Source: Paracoccaceae bacterium (lineage in GTDB: Bacteria; Pseudomonadota; Alphaproteobacteria; Rhodobacterales; Rhodobacteraceae). From it: a stretch of 64,000 nucleotides of DNA. The notes under the pieces were generated by a model. It did no database searches. It was not told where the DNA came from and saw only the letters and a program-made list of their open reading frames with translations. A program made the translations under genes and the position numbers. Shown piece after piece: positions 56,482-64,000 of the stretch (its first letter is position 1; each line of letters opens with the position of its first letter). The stretch lies in assembly GCA_006226775.1 (NCBI GenBank), contig SBGD01000089.1, forward strand, positions 1 through 64,000, written 5' to 3'.

Positions 56482-56973
56482 ATGCGACAACTCGAGAAAT
56501 GGTTCGAACCCACGGTGATCGTGGCCATGCTGGGCGCCATCATCGTCCTGGTCTTTGCCGACGTGATCGCGCGCTTCGCCTTCTCCACCTCGATCGCGGT
56601 GGCGAACGAACTGGCCCGCTTCTGCTTTGTCTACATGATCTACTTCGGGGTCAGCTACGCGATCCGCGAACGCCGCCACATGCGGGTCACGGTGGTGCTC
56701 GACATGCTGCCCGAGGGCTTGCGCCGCTGGGTCTTCGCGCTGGCCGAGCTGATCTTCCTGGTCTACTCCGTCGCGGTCTGCTGGCTGGGCATCGTCATCA
56801 CCCAGCAGGCGCTGGAGCGGGGCAAGATCCTGTCCTCCACCGAATGGCCGCTCAGCGTGCTTTACGCGGCCATCATCCTGTCCGGCGCGCTCAGCGTGCT
56901 GCGGCTGGCGCATTCGCTGTACCGGGTGGTGGCGCACGGCGACACCCACCTCGGCCCGCAAACGGATATCTGA
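56482..56973 (+). CDS. TRAP transporter small membrane subunit (DctQ family)
   Basis: The 163-residue protein has about four membrane segments, with the NELARFCFVYMIYFG motif of DctQ proteins. It pairs with the DctM protein encoded 3 nt later. GGGAGAAGG precedes ATG 56482. The gene lies within a longer frame open from 55093, but only this start gives a DctQ protein. Confidence 0.9.
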   Translation: MRQLEKWFEPTVIVAMLGAIIVLVFADVIARFAFSTSIAVANELARFCFVYMIYFGVSYAIRERRHMRVTVVLDMLPEGLRRWVFALAELIFLVYSVAVCWLGIVITQQALERGKILSSTEWPLSVLYAAIILSGALSVLRLAHSLYRVVAHGDTHLGPQTDI

Positions 56974-56976
56974 GCC

Positions 56977-58266
56977 ATGACAACAGCCATTCTCTTCGGA
57001 AGTTTCTTCCTGCTCCTGATCATCGGCGTGCCGATCGGCATCGCCCTTGGCAGCGCCAGCCTTCTGGCCATCGCCTATATCCCCTTTCTCAGCCCGGACA
57101 TGTATGCGCTGGGGCTGGTCTCGGGCATCGACAGTTTCACCCTGATCGCGGTGGTGCTGTTCACGCTGGCCGGCTCGATGATGGCCCATGGCGGCATCTC
57201 GAAACGGCTGATCGCCGTGGCCGACCGCGCCTTTGGCGGCGCGCCGGGCGACATGGGCACGGTGACGATCATGTCGTGCCTGTTCTTCGCCGCCATCTCC
57301 GGCACGGGGTCGGCCACGGTCGCGGCCATCGGCCTGGCGATGATCCCGGCGCTGGTGCAGCGCGGCTATGACCGGGCCTATGCGGCGGCCATGGTCGCCT
57401 CGGCCGGGGGCCTGGGCGTGATGATCCCGCCCTCGGTGGTGATGATCGTCTATGCGGTGGCGGGCGGCGTGTCGGTCACCGCGCTCTTCATGGCCGGCAT
57501 CGTGCCGGGCATCGTGATCGCGCTGACGCTGATCGCCTACAACATCATCCACCGGCGCCGCGATGCCGAGAGGGGCGAGGCGCATGTCTACGAGGGCAGC
57601 GTCTGGACCGCGCTGAACGAGGCCAAGCTGGCGCTGGCGATGCCGCTGGTGGTGCTGGGCGGGATCTATTCCGGCGTGGTGACGCCGACCGAAAGCTCGG
57701 CCGTGGCGGTGGTCTATGCGCTGGTGGTCAGCTGCTTCGTCTACCGCGAACTGCCGCTGCGCGACCTTCCCAAGATGATGCTGGAATCGGCCATGCTGGT
57801 GGCGGCCGTGCTGGTGATCATCGGCGCCTCGGTGTCCTTCGGGCGGATCATCGCGCTGGAGAAAATCCCCTCGGAACTGGCGGAATTCGTGCTGTCGATG
57901 ACCCAGAGCAAGACCATCGTGCTGCTCGCCGCCATCGCCCTGCTGCTGATCGTCGGCACCTTCCTTGAGACCCTCGCGGCCATCGTCATCCTGACACCGG
58001 TGCTCTTGCCGATCATGCTGCAACTGGGGGTCGACCCGGTGCATTTCGGCATCGTGATGATCGTGGCGCTGGCGATCGGCTTCGTCACCCCGCCGCTGGG
58101 CGCCAACCTCTTCATGGCGGCGCAGGTGGGACAGGTCAGCTTCGACCGGATCGCCCGCAAGATCTTTCCCTGGGTGGTGACCATGATCGTGGCGCTTCTG
58201 ATCATCACCTTCGTGCCCTGGTTGACCCTCGCCCTGCCCCGCGCCTTCCTTGGCTATGGCCAGTAA
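56977..58266 (+). CDS. TRAP transporter large membrane subunit (DctM family)
   Basis: The 429-residue hydrophobic protein has DctM motifs ([26 protein letters not shown] and [16 protein letters not shown]). It is the translocation subunit of the second TRAP system. It starts 3 nt after the dctQ-like gene and ends 41 nt before the dehydrogenase gene. Nothing in the sequence fixes the substrate. Confidence 0.94.
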   Translation: MTTAILFGSFFLLLIIGVPIGIALGSASLLAIAYIPFLSPDMYALGLVSGIDSFTLIAVVLFTLAGSMMAHGGISKRLIAVADRAFGGAPGDMGTVTIMSCLFFAAISGTGSATVAAIGLAMIPALVQRGYDRAYAAAMVASAGGLGVMIPPSVVMIVYAVAGGVSVTALFMAGIVPGIVIALTLIAYNIIHRRRDAERGEAHVYEGSVWTALNEAKLALAMPLVVLGGIYSGVVTPTESSAVAVVYALVVSCFVYRELPLRDLPKMMLESAMLVAAVLVIIGASVSFGRIIALEKIPSELAEFVLSMTQSKTIVLLAAIALLLIVGTFLETLAAIVILTPVLLPIMLQLGVDPVHFGIVMIVALAIGFVTPPLGANLFMAAQVGQVSFDRIARKIFPWVVTMIVALLIITFVPWLTLALPRAFLGYGQ

Positions 58267-58307
58267 CTTTCCGGGCCGGACGCGCCCCCAAGACAAAGGA
58301 CAATGAC

Positions 58308-59645
58308 ATGACCATCACCTATCTCAAACGCGGCAAGCCCGAGGCAGACCGGGCCGAGGACGACGCAAGAACCGCCGAAGTCGTGGCCGCCACGCTCAAG
58401 GATATCGAGGCGCGCGGCGACGTGGCGGTGCGCGAACTGGCGGTGAAATTCGACAAGTACGACCGCGAGAGCTATCGCCTGTCGCCCGAGGAAATCGAGG
58501 CGATCATCGCCAAGGTCAGCCCGCAGGACCTCGAGGACATCAAGTTCGCCCAGGCGCAGGTGAAGAATTTCGCCCAGGCCCAGCGCGATTCCATGCTCGA
58601 CATCGAGGTCGAGACCCTGCCCGGCGTCATCCTCGGCCACAAGAACATCCCGGTGCAATCGGTCGGCTGCTACGTCCCCGGCGGCAAGTTTCCCATGGTC
58701 GCCAGCGCGCATATGTCCGTCGCCACCGCCAAGGTCGCCGGCGTGCCGCGCATCGTCGCCTGCACCCCGCCCTTCAACGGCGAGCCCAACCCCGGCGTGA
58801 TCGCCGCGATGCACCTGGGCGGCGCGGACGAGATCTACGTGCTCGGCGGCATCCAGGCCGTCGGCGCCATGGCCATCGGCACCGAGAGCATCGCGCCGGT
58901 GCATCTGCTGGTCGGCCCGGGCAATGCCTTTGTCGCCGAGGCCAAGCGCCAGCTTTTCGGCCGCGTCGGCATCGACCTTTTCGCCGGCCCGACCGAGACC
59001 ATGGTGATCGCCGACGAGAGTGCCACCGATGCCGAGCTTTGCGCCACCGACCTTCTGGGCCAGGCCGAGCACGGCTACAACTCGCCCTGCGTGCTGCTCA
59101 CCAATTCCGAGAAGCTGGCCCGCGAGACGCTGTCCGAGATCGACCGCCTGCTCACCATCCTGCCCACCGCCGATACCGCCAGGGTCAGCTGGCAGGACTA
59201 CGGCGAGGTCATCGTCTGCGACACCTATGAAGAGATGCTGGAAGTGGCCGATGACATCGCCTCCGAGCATGTGCAGGTGATGACCGACCGCGACGACTGG
59301 TTCCTCGAGCACATGACCTGCTACGGCGCGCTGTTCCTCGGGCCGCGCACCAACGTGGCCAATGGCGACAAGGTGATCGGCACCAACCACACCCTGCCGA
59401 CCAAGAAGGCCGGGCGCTATACCGGCGGGCTCTGGGTCGGCAAGTACCTGAAAACCCACAGCTACCAGAAGGTCACCACAGACGAGGCAGCGGCGATGAT
59501 CGGCGCCTATGGCTCGCGGCTCTGCCTGCTGGAGGGCTTTGTCGGCCATGCCGAGCAATGCAACGTCCGGGTGCGGCGCTATGGCGGCATCAACGTGCCC
59601 TACGGCGAGGCCGCGCCGGTCCAGACGCCCGAGCCGACGGCGTAA
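58308..59645 (+). CDS. hpsN: HisD-family dehydrogenase, probably sulfopropanediol dehydrogenase
   Basis: The 445-residue zinc- and NAD-dependent enzyme is of the histidinol dehydrogenase family. All catalytic positions match: zinc ligands Gln252, His255, Asp354 and His414, base pair Glu320-His321, and His361. It is not with histidine genes but ends a TRAP operon. HpsN, which oxidises (R)-2,3-dihydroxypropane-1-sulfonate to sulfolactate in roseobacters, is a HisD-family enzyme found next to TRAP genes, and this is the most likely role. The partners HpsO and HpsP are absent, so another hydroxy acid is possible. Confidence 0.65.
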   Translation: MTITYLKRGKPEADRAEDDARTAEVVAATLKDIEARGDVAVRELAVKFDKYDRESYRLSPEEIEAIIAKVSPQDLEDIKFAQAQVKNFAQAQRDSMLDIEVETLPGVILGHKNIPVQSVGCYVPGGKFPMVASAHMSVATAKVAGVPRIVACTPPFNGEPNPGVIAAMHLGGADEIYVLGGIQAVGAMAIGTESIAPVHLLVGPGNAFVAEAKRQLFGRVGIDLFAGPTETMVIADESATDAELCATDLLGQAEHGYNSPCVLLTNSEKLARETLSEIDRLLTILPTADTARVSWQDYGEVIVCDTYEEMLEVADDIASEHVQVMTDRDDWFLEHMTCYGALFLGPRTNVANGDKVIGTNHTLPTKKAGRYTGGLWVGKYLKTHSYQKVTTDEAAAMIGAYGSRLCLLEGFVGHAEQCNVRVRRYGGINVPYGEAAPVQTPEPTA

Positions 59646-59691
59646 CCCCCTTCCCTCCCGCTCCACCGGGTATGGAACACCCCTGAAGCTG

Positions 59692-59723
59692 ATGGCCGGG
59701 TCCCGCAAAACCCGGCCATTTGC
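59692..59723 (+). terminator. Intrinsic terminator of the TRAP-dehydrogenase operon
   Basis: A perfect 10-bp stem ATGGCCGGGT/ACCCGGCCAT (59692-59701 against 59710-59719, loop 8 nt) is followed by TTTGC. It lies 46 nt after the dehydrogenase stop. The T-run is short, but the stem is strong. Confidence 0.7.
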
Positions 59724-59828
59724 ATCTGCGGATGGTCGCGGGACTGGTATTCGCGGTTCACTTGAGACCCTCGGGCCGCGCTGGCGGCTGAAGGGCCGTC
59801 AAGCGGACGCTCCGCAGGGAGCCTCCAA

Positions 59829-59867
59829 AACGGCAAAGGCCAGCGCGTCGGATCGACGCGCTGGCCT
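59829..59867 (-). terminator. Intrinsic terminator of the RraA-like operon
   Basis: A 14-bp perfect stem (59837-59850 against 59854-59867) with a 3-nt loop lies 28 nt after the stop of the leftward RraA-like gene. On the minus strand it is followed by TTTGCCGTTTTGG, a broken T-rich tail. It ends the leftward operon that starts beyond the window edge. Confidence 0.75.
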
Positions 59868-59895
59868 CGCCAGGCTCGGGTCAGGGAATGGGCCT

Positions 59896-60588
59896 TCAGG
59901 TCCGGGCCTTCTCGAAGGCGGTCCAGGCGGCCTCGAACCTGGCGAAATCGAATCCCGGTTCGCGCGCCGGGCCCAGCACCAGGTGCTCGGTGCGCTGCAT
60001 CTTGTCGATGGCCGCCGCGATCTCGTCCACGATCTCCGCAGGGATCACCACCGCGCCGTGCCGGTCGGCATGGACAAGGTCGCCCTGCGCGACGGTCAGG
60101 CCGAAGATCGTGACCGGCGTGCCCAGCTCGGTGACATGCACGAAACCGTGGCTCGGGCCGATGGATCCCGCGATCACCGGGAAGTCGGGCGCAAGGTCGC
60201 CCAGGTCGCGCATCACCCCGTTGGTCAGCGCGCCGGACATGCCGAAGCCCTTGTGGACGGTGGTGTTCACCTCGCCCCAGTAGGCGCCGATGCACTCGGG
60301 GAAATCCACGTCCTCGACCACCACGACCGAGGGCTTGGGCCCTTCGGCCATCGCCTTGTAATAGGCCATGCGGCGGGTGCGGATCACCTCTGCCGGCTCG
60401 GTCGGCGGGGCAAGCGCCGAGATTTTCGCGGTGACCGCATAGCCCACGACGACGCCCTCGGGGTCGGAACTGAGCATGGTGCCGCGGGTGAAATCATCGA
60501 AGCCGCGCTTGCCCTGGGCCACCTCGATGGCGTTGCAGACGGTGGGCGTGTCGACGCTGCGCAGCAGGGTCAGAAGGGTGTCATCCAT
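59896..60588 (-). CDS. RraA-family protein (HMG/CHA aldolase-like)
   Basis: The 230-residue protein has the RraA/4-hydroxy-4-methyl-2-oxoglutarate aldolase fold, with HKGFGMSGALTNGVMRD (substrate and metal loop) and HADRHGAVVIP. The metal Asp and Arg positions in NGVMRD are present, so it may act as a class II pyruvate aldolase or oxaloacetate decarboxylase. GGAGA lies 6 nt before ATG 60588, and the gene overlaps the hydrolase gene by 8 nt. The ring-cleavage-like context (bicupin, hydrolase, aldolase) would suit a final aldol cleavage step. Confidence 0.85.
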   Translation of the reverse strand: MDDTLLTLLRSVDTPTVCNAIEVAQGKRGFDDFTRGTMLSSDPEGVVVGYAVTAKISALAPPTEPAEVIRTRRMAYYKAMAEGPKPSVVVVEDVDFPECIGAYWGEVNTTVHKGFGMSGALTNGVMRDLGDLAPDFPVIAGSIGPSHGFVHVTELGTPVTIFGLTVAQGDLVHADRHGAVVIPAEIVDEIAAAIDKMQRTEHLVLGPAREPGFDFARFEAAWTAFEKART

Positions 60589-61282
60589 TGCAGTTCTCCA
60601 GCCAGGCCGCCAGTGCGGCAGTGGTGTGTTCAGGTTGTTCCAGCGTCGGCAGATGCCCGGCGTTCTCGACGATGCTCAGCGTGCTGCCGTCGATCAGGCC
60701 GTGCATCAATTCGTGCCGCGCCACCGGGCAAAGCGCGTCGTCGCGCCCGCAGAGCACCAGCGCCGGGCCGGTATAGCTGCGCAGGGTTTCCTGCTGATCG
60801 GGGCGGGAGGCGAGCGCCTTCGACTGGTTGACGAAGACCTCCGGCCCCAGCCCCAGCGCCATCTCCATGCACAGATCGAGGATCTCGGCCCGGCGCGGCC
60901 CGTCGGTCAGGTAGTTGGGCTTCATCTCGTCGCGCATCACCGCGGCAAGGTTGCCGGCGCGCACCTTCTCCATCTGGGGGATGCGGCGGGCGCGCACCTC
61001 GTCGACCTCGGCCTTGGGGTTGGTGTCAAGGAGCGCCAGCCCTGCCACGCGCTCGGGCGCCTGGCGCAGCACCTCCATCGCGACGATGCCGCCCATGCTG
61101 AGCCCCGCCAGCGCGAAGCGCGGCGGGGCATGGGCCAGCACCGCCTCGGCCAGCGCGGCCACGGTATCATGCGCCCCGATCGGCGCGCAATGCACCGCGC
61201 GGCTGCCGGAAAAGGCGGCGATCTGCGGCGCGAAAAGCCGCGCGTCGCACATCATGCCGGGCAAAAGGACTAGCGGCGTCAT
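60581..61282 (-). CDS. Alpha/beta-fold hydrolase
   Basis: The 233-residue protein has the nucleophile elbow GLSMGG, an acid in CGRDDALCP and the catalytic His in AGHLPTLEQP, so the triad Ser-Asp-His is complete. It resembles 3-oxoadipate enol-lactonase-like and other carboxyl-ester hydrolases. ATG 61282 overlaps the MetE-like stop (ATGA), so they are coupled. The substrate is not known; the neighbours suggest a lactone, ester or ring-cleavage product. Confidence 0.88.
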   Translation of the reverse strand: MTPLVLLPGMMCDARLFAPQIAAFSGSRAVHCAPIGAHDTVAALAEAVLAHAPPRFALAGLSMGGIVAMEVLRQAPERVAGLALLDTNPKAEVDEVRARRIPQMEKVRAGNLAAVMRDEMKPNYLTDGPRRAEILDLCMEMALGLGPEVFVNQSKALASRPDQQETLRSYTGPALVLCGRDDALCPVARHELMHGLIDGSTLSIVENAGHLPTLEQPEHTTAALAAWLENCNG

Positions 61283-62403
61283 TTGACCTGAGCCGCCCCC
61301 TCGGCCAGGGCGCCAAGCTTGGCATAGGCGATCTCGGGATCGACCGCGCCGAAGCCCGCGAAGGTGCCGAAGCCGCAATCCGACCCGGCGATCACCCGGT
61401 CAGGCCCGACGATATCGACAAAGCGCGCGATGCGCTGCGCCACGAGGTCGGGGTGCTCGACGAAGTTGGTCGTGGTGTCGACCACGCCGGGCACCAGCAC
61501 CTTGTCGTCGGGAATGTCCGCCTTGCGGTCGCGGAACACGGTCCATTCATGGCCATGGCGGGGGTTCGAGGTCTCGAACAGCACGTAGCGTGACCTGGTC
61601 GACATCAGCGTGTCGAACATCTTTGCCATCGGGATGTCGCAGACATGCGGGCCTTCGTAATTGCCCCAGCAGATATGCACCCGCACCTTGTCCTGCGGCA
61701 CGTCCTGCAGGGCATGGTTCAGCGCCTCGACGTGGGAGGCCGCGACCTTGACGAATTCCGCGTCGGAAAGGTCGTTGAACAGCATGTGCCGCGACAGGGC
61801 CAGATCCGGGCAGTCGAGTTGCAGGTCCAGCCCCGAGGCGACGATGGTCTCGTATTCCGTCTTCATCGCGTCGGCGAGTGCCGCGAGATAGGCCTCGCGC
61901 GTCTTGTAGTGATCGTTCTGCAGAAACAGCGAGATCACGCCGGGCGAGGCCGCGTTCATGAAGCCGCGCTCGACGCCATGTTGGGCCATCGCCGCCTTGA
62001 GGTTGGCGATGTCCTTTTCCAGCTCGCCCTGACCTTTCGATTTCACCTCGCCCACGCACATCGGCCGGGCGTATTGCGGCGTGCCGCCATCGTCGGCGAG
62101 ACGCTTGAGAAAGCTGGGAAACAGCTTGAGGTCGGCCGGCGCATTGCGCGGGCTGTCGCCGTCGAAACCGGTGTAGCGGTCCTTGACATAGGTGGCATAG
62201 CTGATCTTCGAGGTCTCGCCGTCCGACACGATGTCGATGCCGGCATCGGCCTGTTTCTTCACCGTCTCCGACACCGCCTCGGTCATGGCGGTGTCAAAGG
62301 CTGCGGTGTCATAGTCTTCGCCGCGCTCGCGGGCGAAGATGAAATCCACCACCTTCTGGGTGCGGGGAAGAGACCCCACATGGGTCGTCTTTACTCTGTT
62401 CAT
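61279..62403 (-). CDS. MetE C-terminal-like (cobalamin-independent methyltransferase family)
   Basis: The 374-residue protein has the fold of the C-terminal half of cobalamin-independent methionine synthase. Candidate zinc ligands are His and Cys in HICWGN, Glu in ETSN, and Cys in GSDCGFGTF. It is a single domain, so it is not MetE itself; such proteins include methyl- or alkyl-transferases acting on thiols, such as epoxyalkane:coenzyme M transferase. GGGAGA lies before ATG 62403. Its place in an operon with a bicupin and hydrolase suggests alkyl or methyl transfer in a catabolic route. Confidence 0.82.
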   Translation of the reverse strand: MNRVKTTHVGSLPRTQKVVDFIFARERGEDYDTAAFDTAMTEAVSETVKKQADAGIDIVSDGETSKISYATYVKDRYTGFDGDSPRNAPADLKLFPSFLKRLADDGGTPQYARPMCVGEVKSKGQGELEKDIANLKAAMAQHGVERGFMNAASPGVISLFLQNDHYKTREAYLAALADAMKTEYETIVASGLDLQLDCPDLALSRHMLFNDLSDAEFVKVAASHVEALNHALQDVPQDKVRVHICWGNYEGPHVCDIPMAKMFDTLMSTRSRYVLFETSNPRHGHEWTVFRDRKADIPDDKVLVPGVVDTTTNFVEHPDLVAQRIARFVDIVGPDRVIAGSDCGFGTFAGFGAVDPEIAYAKLGALAEGAAQVK

Positions 62404-62423
62404 CCGGGGTCTCCCTTGGGTCT

Positions 62424-63395
62424 TCAGTTCGCGCCGGACCAGGTGCGGCCCGCCGGCTCACCGGTGGCAATGACGTGGTACATCGCCGCTTCGCCCGTCA
62501 TCGAGGGCACCGCGGAATGAGCGAGGTTTTCCGGCACGCTCATCGTGTCGCCTGGCGCCAGGGTGGCGCTGCCGCCGTCCCAGTCGACGCGCCAATGGCC
62601 CTTGACCGGCATCAGCACCGAGGGCTTGTCATGCGCGTGTTTCGCCTCGGAGGCATTGGCGCGGGTGAGGAAATCCACCTCGAAGCCGGGCTTGTCGCGG
62701 ATGATGCCGGTCTCGCCGATCACCTTGACGCCGCCTTCGTTCGCCAGCGCCACCATGTCGAGATAGCGCCGCACATAGCCGCCCAGCACCTCGCGGGCGG
62801 TCGGGCAATCGACCTGCGCCACCTCCTCGCGGGTGAGCAGCGGCATCGGCTTCACGCCCTCGGGCAGGCTTTCGCCCTTCTTGCTGTCGTAGAGCTTGCC
62901 ATTGTCGCCGAGGATCAGCCCGTGCGCCTTGGCATCCTCGATCACATGCGGCGCCCAGATCACGCCGCCGCCGGCATCGTCGCCGCCGAGGATCGCCATG
63001 ATCATCCCGTAATCGGTGCCGATATTCTCGAACCCGCGGAAGATATTGGTGGGGATGTTGAAGATGTCGCCTTCCTCGAGGATCACCTCGCCCGCGTCGC
63101 CCTTTTCGCCCCAGAAGAAGCGCCAGCGGCCCGAGAGCACGAAGAACACTTCCGCGGTGCGATGGTTGTGCATCGAGTTGCGGCATTTCGGCGGCTGACC
63201 GGCGGCGCCGATGTTGAAGCCATGCGGGATGGTGATGTGGACGTGCTGGTCGGGGGATTCAGAGACGCCGCCGCCGATGATGGTGAAGTTTTCCTTCTGG
63301 TCCGAGCCCGGCGTATGGGCGTCGATGAAGGCGGTCTTGCAGGGTTGAAGCTCGCCGTATCGAACGATACGGGCGGTCATGTCGTGGTCGGTCAT
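62424..63395 (-). CDS. Bicupin protein
   Basis: The 323-residue protein has two cupin domains. The first (about residues 60-150) has the metal motif HNHRTAEVFFVLSGRWRF, with two His and a Glu. The second (about 235-310) has AKHAHDKPSVLMPVKGHWRV and a later His in AHSAVPS. Bicupins include gentisate dioxygenase-like and oxalate-decarboxylase-like enzymes; this one matches no single type that I can name. AAGGAA precedes ATG 63395. It is on the same strand as the MetE-like gene 21 nt away. Confidence 0.82.
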   Translation of the reverse strand: MTDHDMTARIVRYGELQPCKTAFIDAHTPGSDQKENFTIIGGGVSESPDQHVHITIPHGFNIGAAGQPPKCRNSMHNHRTAEVFFVLSGRWRFFWGEKGDAGEVILEEGDIFNIPTNIFRGFENIGTDYGMIMAILGGDDAGGGVIWAPHVIEDAKAHGLILGDNGKLYDSKKGESLPEGVKPMPLLTREEVAQVDCPTAREVLGGYVRRYLDMVALANEGGVKVIGETGIIRDKPGFEVDFLTRANASEAKHAHDKPSVLMPVKGHWRVDWDGGSATLAPGDTMSVPENLAHSAVPSMTGEAAMYHVIATGEPAGRTWSGAN

Positions 63396-63462
63396 GGAAA
63401 TTTTCCTTGTGTTGCAGGGCCATGCGGGCCGCTGCGGGGTAACGCAATCGAAAGGGCTCGGC

Positions 63463-63555
63463 TCAGCGTCCCGGAGGACGGTTGTTCAGACGCCTTGCGC
63501 GGCGGCTGGCCAGGTAGCCGTGCAGCGGGCTCAGGCGCGGTGTGATCCCGGTCAT
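63463..63555 (-). CDS. Possible 30-residue coupled small protein
   Basis: ATG 63555 overlaps the SnoaL-like gene stop (TGATG), and a 30-codon frame follows with a strongly basic Arg-rich end (ASRRARRLNNRPPGR). It ends 68 nt before the bicupin start. Stop-start overlap of this kind usually marks real coupled genes, as elsewhere in this window. The composition is also what chance gives in GC-rich sequence, so confidence is low. Confidence 0.3.
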   Translation of the reverse strand: MTGITPRLSPLHGYLASRRARRLNNRPPGR

Positions 63556-64000
63556 GCGGCACCGCCGGTGTGCAGGTGGATCTGTTTCCAGATCGCCACC
63601 TCGTCGAGCAGCGTGAACTCGCGCCGCAGCCCCCAGGCGCCCCATTCGGCATGGGTCGCGCCCATCACATGCACCTCGGCGCCGGTGGGCGCGCCAAAAT
63701 GGCCATGGCCGGAATGCGTGCCGGTCAGCGACCAGCGCACCGCGGCGCGATGGGGCATGCCCGGGTCGGCGCGGCCGATCTGGTGGTGGATCTCGAACTT
63801 GGCCGTGGGGAAGGACGAGCGCAGGCGCATCCAGTCGGTCTCGACGAACTCCCAGGACCAGCCGCCGCGCGCGCCCCAATGCTCGGTGCGCACCGCGCGG
63901 TCATAGACCTGGCGGATGACGGTGAAATCCTTGTCCATCATCCGGGTCAGGATATCGGCCAGAAGCGCGCCCCATTCATTGTCATTGCCGCGCCCGGTGT
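63552..64000 (-). CDS. SnoaL-like / NTF2-fold protein, partial
   Basis: The reading frame is open through the window edge, so the N-terminus is missing and about 149 residues are seen. It has an NTF2/SnoaL-like small alpha-beta cone pattern (ALLADILTRMMDKDFTVIRQVYDRAVR, then EIHHQIGRA, GHGHFGAPTGAEVHVMG and FTLLDEVAIWKQIHLHT). These proteins are isomerases, cyclases or accessory proteins. It is the first visible gene of the leftward operon with bicupin, MetE-like, hydrolase and RraA-like genes. Confidence 0.75.
   Translation of the reverse strand, partial: TGRGNDNEWGALLADILTRMMDKDFTVIRQVYDRAVRTEHWGARGGWSWEFVETDWMRLRSSFPTAKFEIHHQIGRADPGMPHRAAVRWSLTGTHSGHGHFGAPTGAEVHVMGATHAEWGAWGLRREFTLLDEVAIWKQIHLHTGGAA

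Noticed and set aside
58308-59645. Histidinol dehydrogenase of histidine biosynthesis
   Set aside because: No histidine genes are nearby and it ends a TRAP operon; HpsN-type enzymes share the same catalytic residues.

Overview
The window is GC-rich, densely packed bacterial DNA with short intergenic gaps and many ATGA/TGATG stop-start overlaps. Its content fits an alphaproteobacterium of the Rhodobacteraceae (Roseobacter-type): two TRAP transporters, a TTT transporter, several sugar and oligopeptide ABC transporters, a type II lumazine synthase, an HpsN-like dehydrogenase and a DUF1992 protein. No rRNA, tRNA, insertion sequence, CRISPR or replication gene was found. Almost every block is a transporter plus a catabolic enzyme set plus a regulator, which suggests a catabolic accessory region such as a chromid, a megaplasmid or a variable chromosomal stretch.

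Layout. (1) 52-1329: an ATP-grasp protein whose best-placed ATG is followed at once by TAG. (2) 1812-8830: a sugar-acid island, with an IlvD/Edd dehydratase and a DHDPS-family aldolase divergent from a TctC-TctB-TctA transporter and a LacI-type regulator; a 16-bp palindrome and an imperfect copy lie between the divergent units. (3) 9034-26472: the most unusual region, a polyol/sugar island of 16 genes. A 12-gene leftward operon encodes a 2-oxo-acid or acetoin dehydrogenase E1 alpha/beta, a free-standing lipoyl domain, a GlpD-like oxidase, a class II aldolase, a lipoyl-less E2 catalytic domain, an RbsABC-type importer, an AraM-like dehydrogenase, an FGGY kinase and a HAD-IIA phosphatase. A divergent SorC-family regulator, a second FGGY kinase, a lipoyl synthase and type II lumazine synthase follow rightward. 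(4) 26695-26997: DUF1992. (5) 27177-34866: a second RbsABC-like importer with an epoxide hydrolase and a PepD-type dipeptidase. (6) 35347-44506: an Opp/Dpp-type ABC importer flanked by two enolase-superfamily dehydratases, with a GntR regulator. (7) 44904-54956: a sialic acid locus (nanM, nanA, GntR regulator, SiaPQM TRAP, nanE, nanK, nagB, nagA) ending in a DEDDh exonuclease. (8) 55472-59645: a TRAP transporter plus an HpsN-like dehydrogenase, probably for a sulfonated or hydroxylated C3 compound. (9) 59896-64000: a leftward operon of an RraA-like protein, an alpha/beta hydrolase, a MetE-C-like protein, a bicupin, a 30-codon ORF and a SnoaL-like protein cut by the window edge; its substrate is unknown.

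How the parts work together. The sialic acid route can be read from start to end: NanM mutarotation, SiaPQM uptake, NanA cleavage, NanK phosphorylation, NanE epimerisation, then NagA and NagB to fructose-6-phosphate. Region 3 looks like a complete uptake, phosphorylation, oxidation and aldol-cleavage pathway whose product feeds a dedicated acyl-CoA-forming dehydrogenase with its own lipoyl synthase; I do not know its substrate. Five of the six binding-protein genes with a downstream membrane or ATPase gene are followed by a strong intercistronic hairpin, which probably sets high binding-protein expression.
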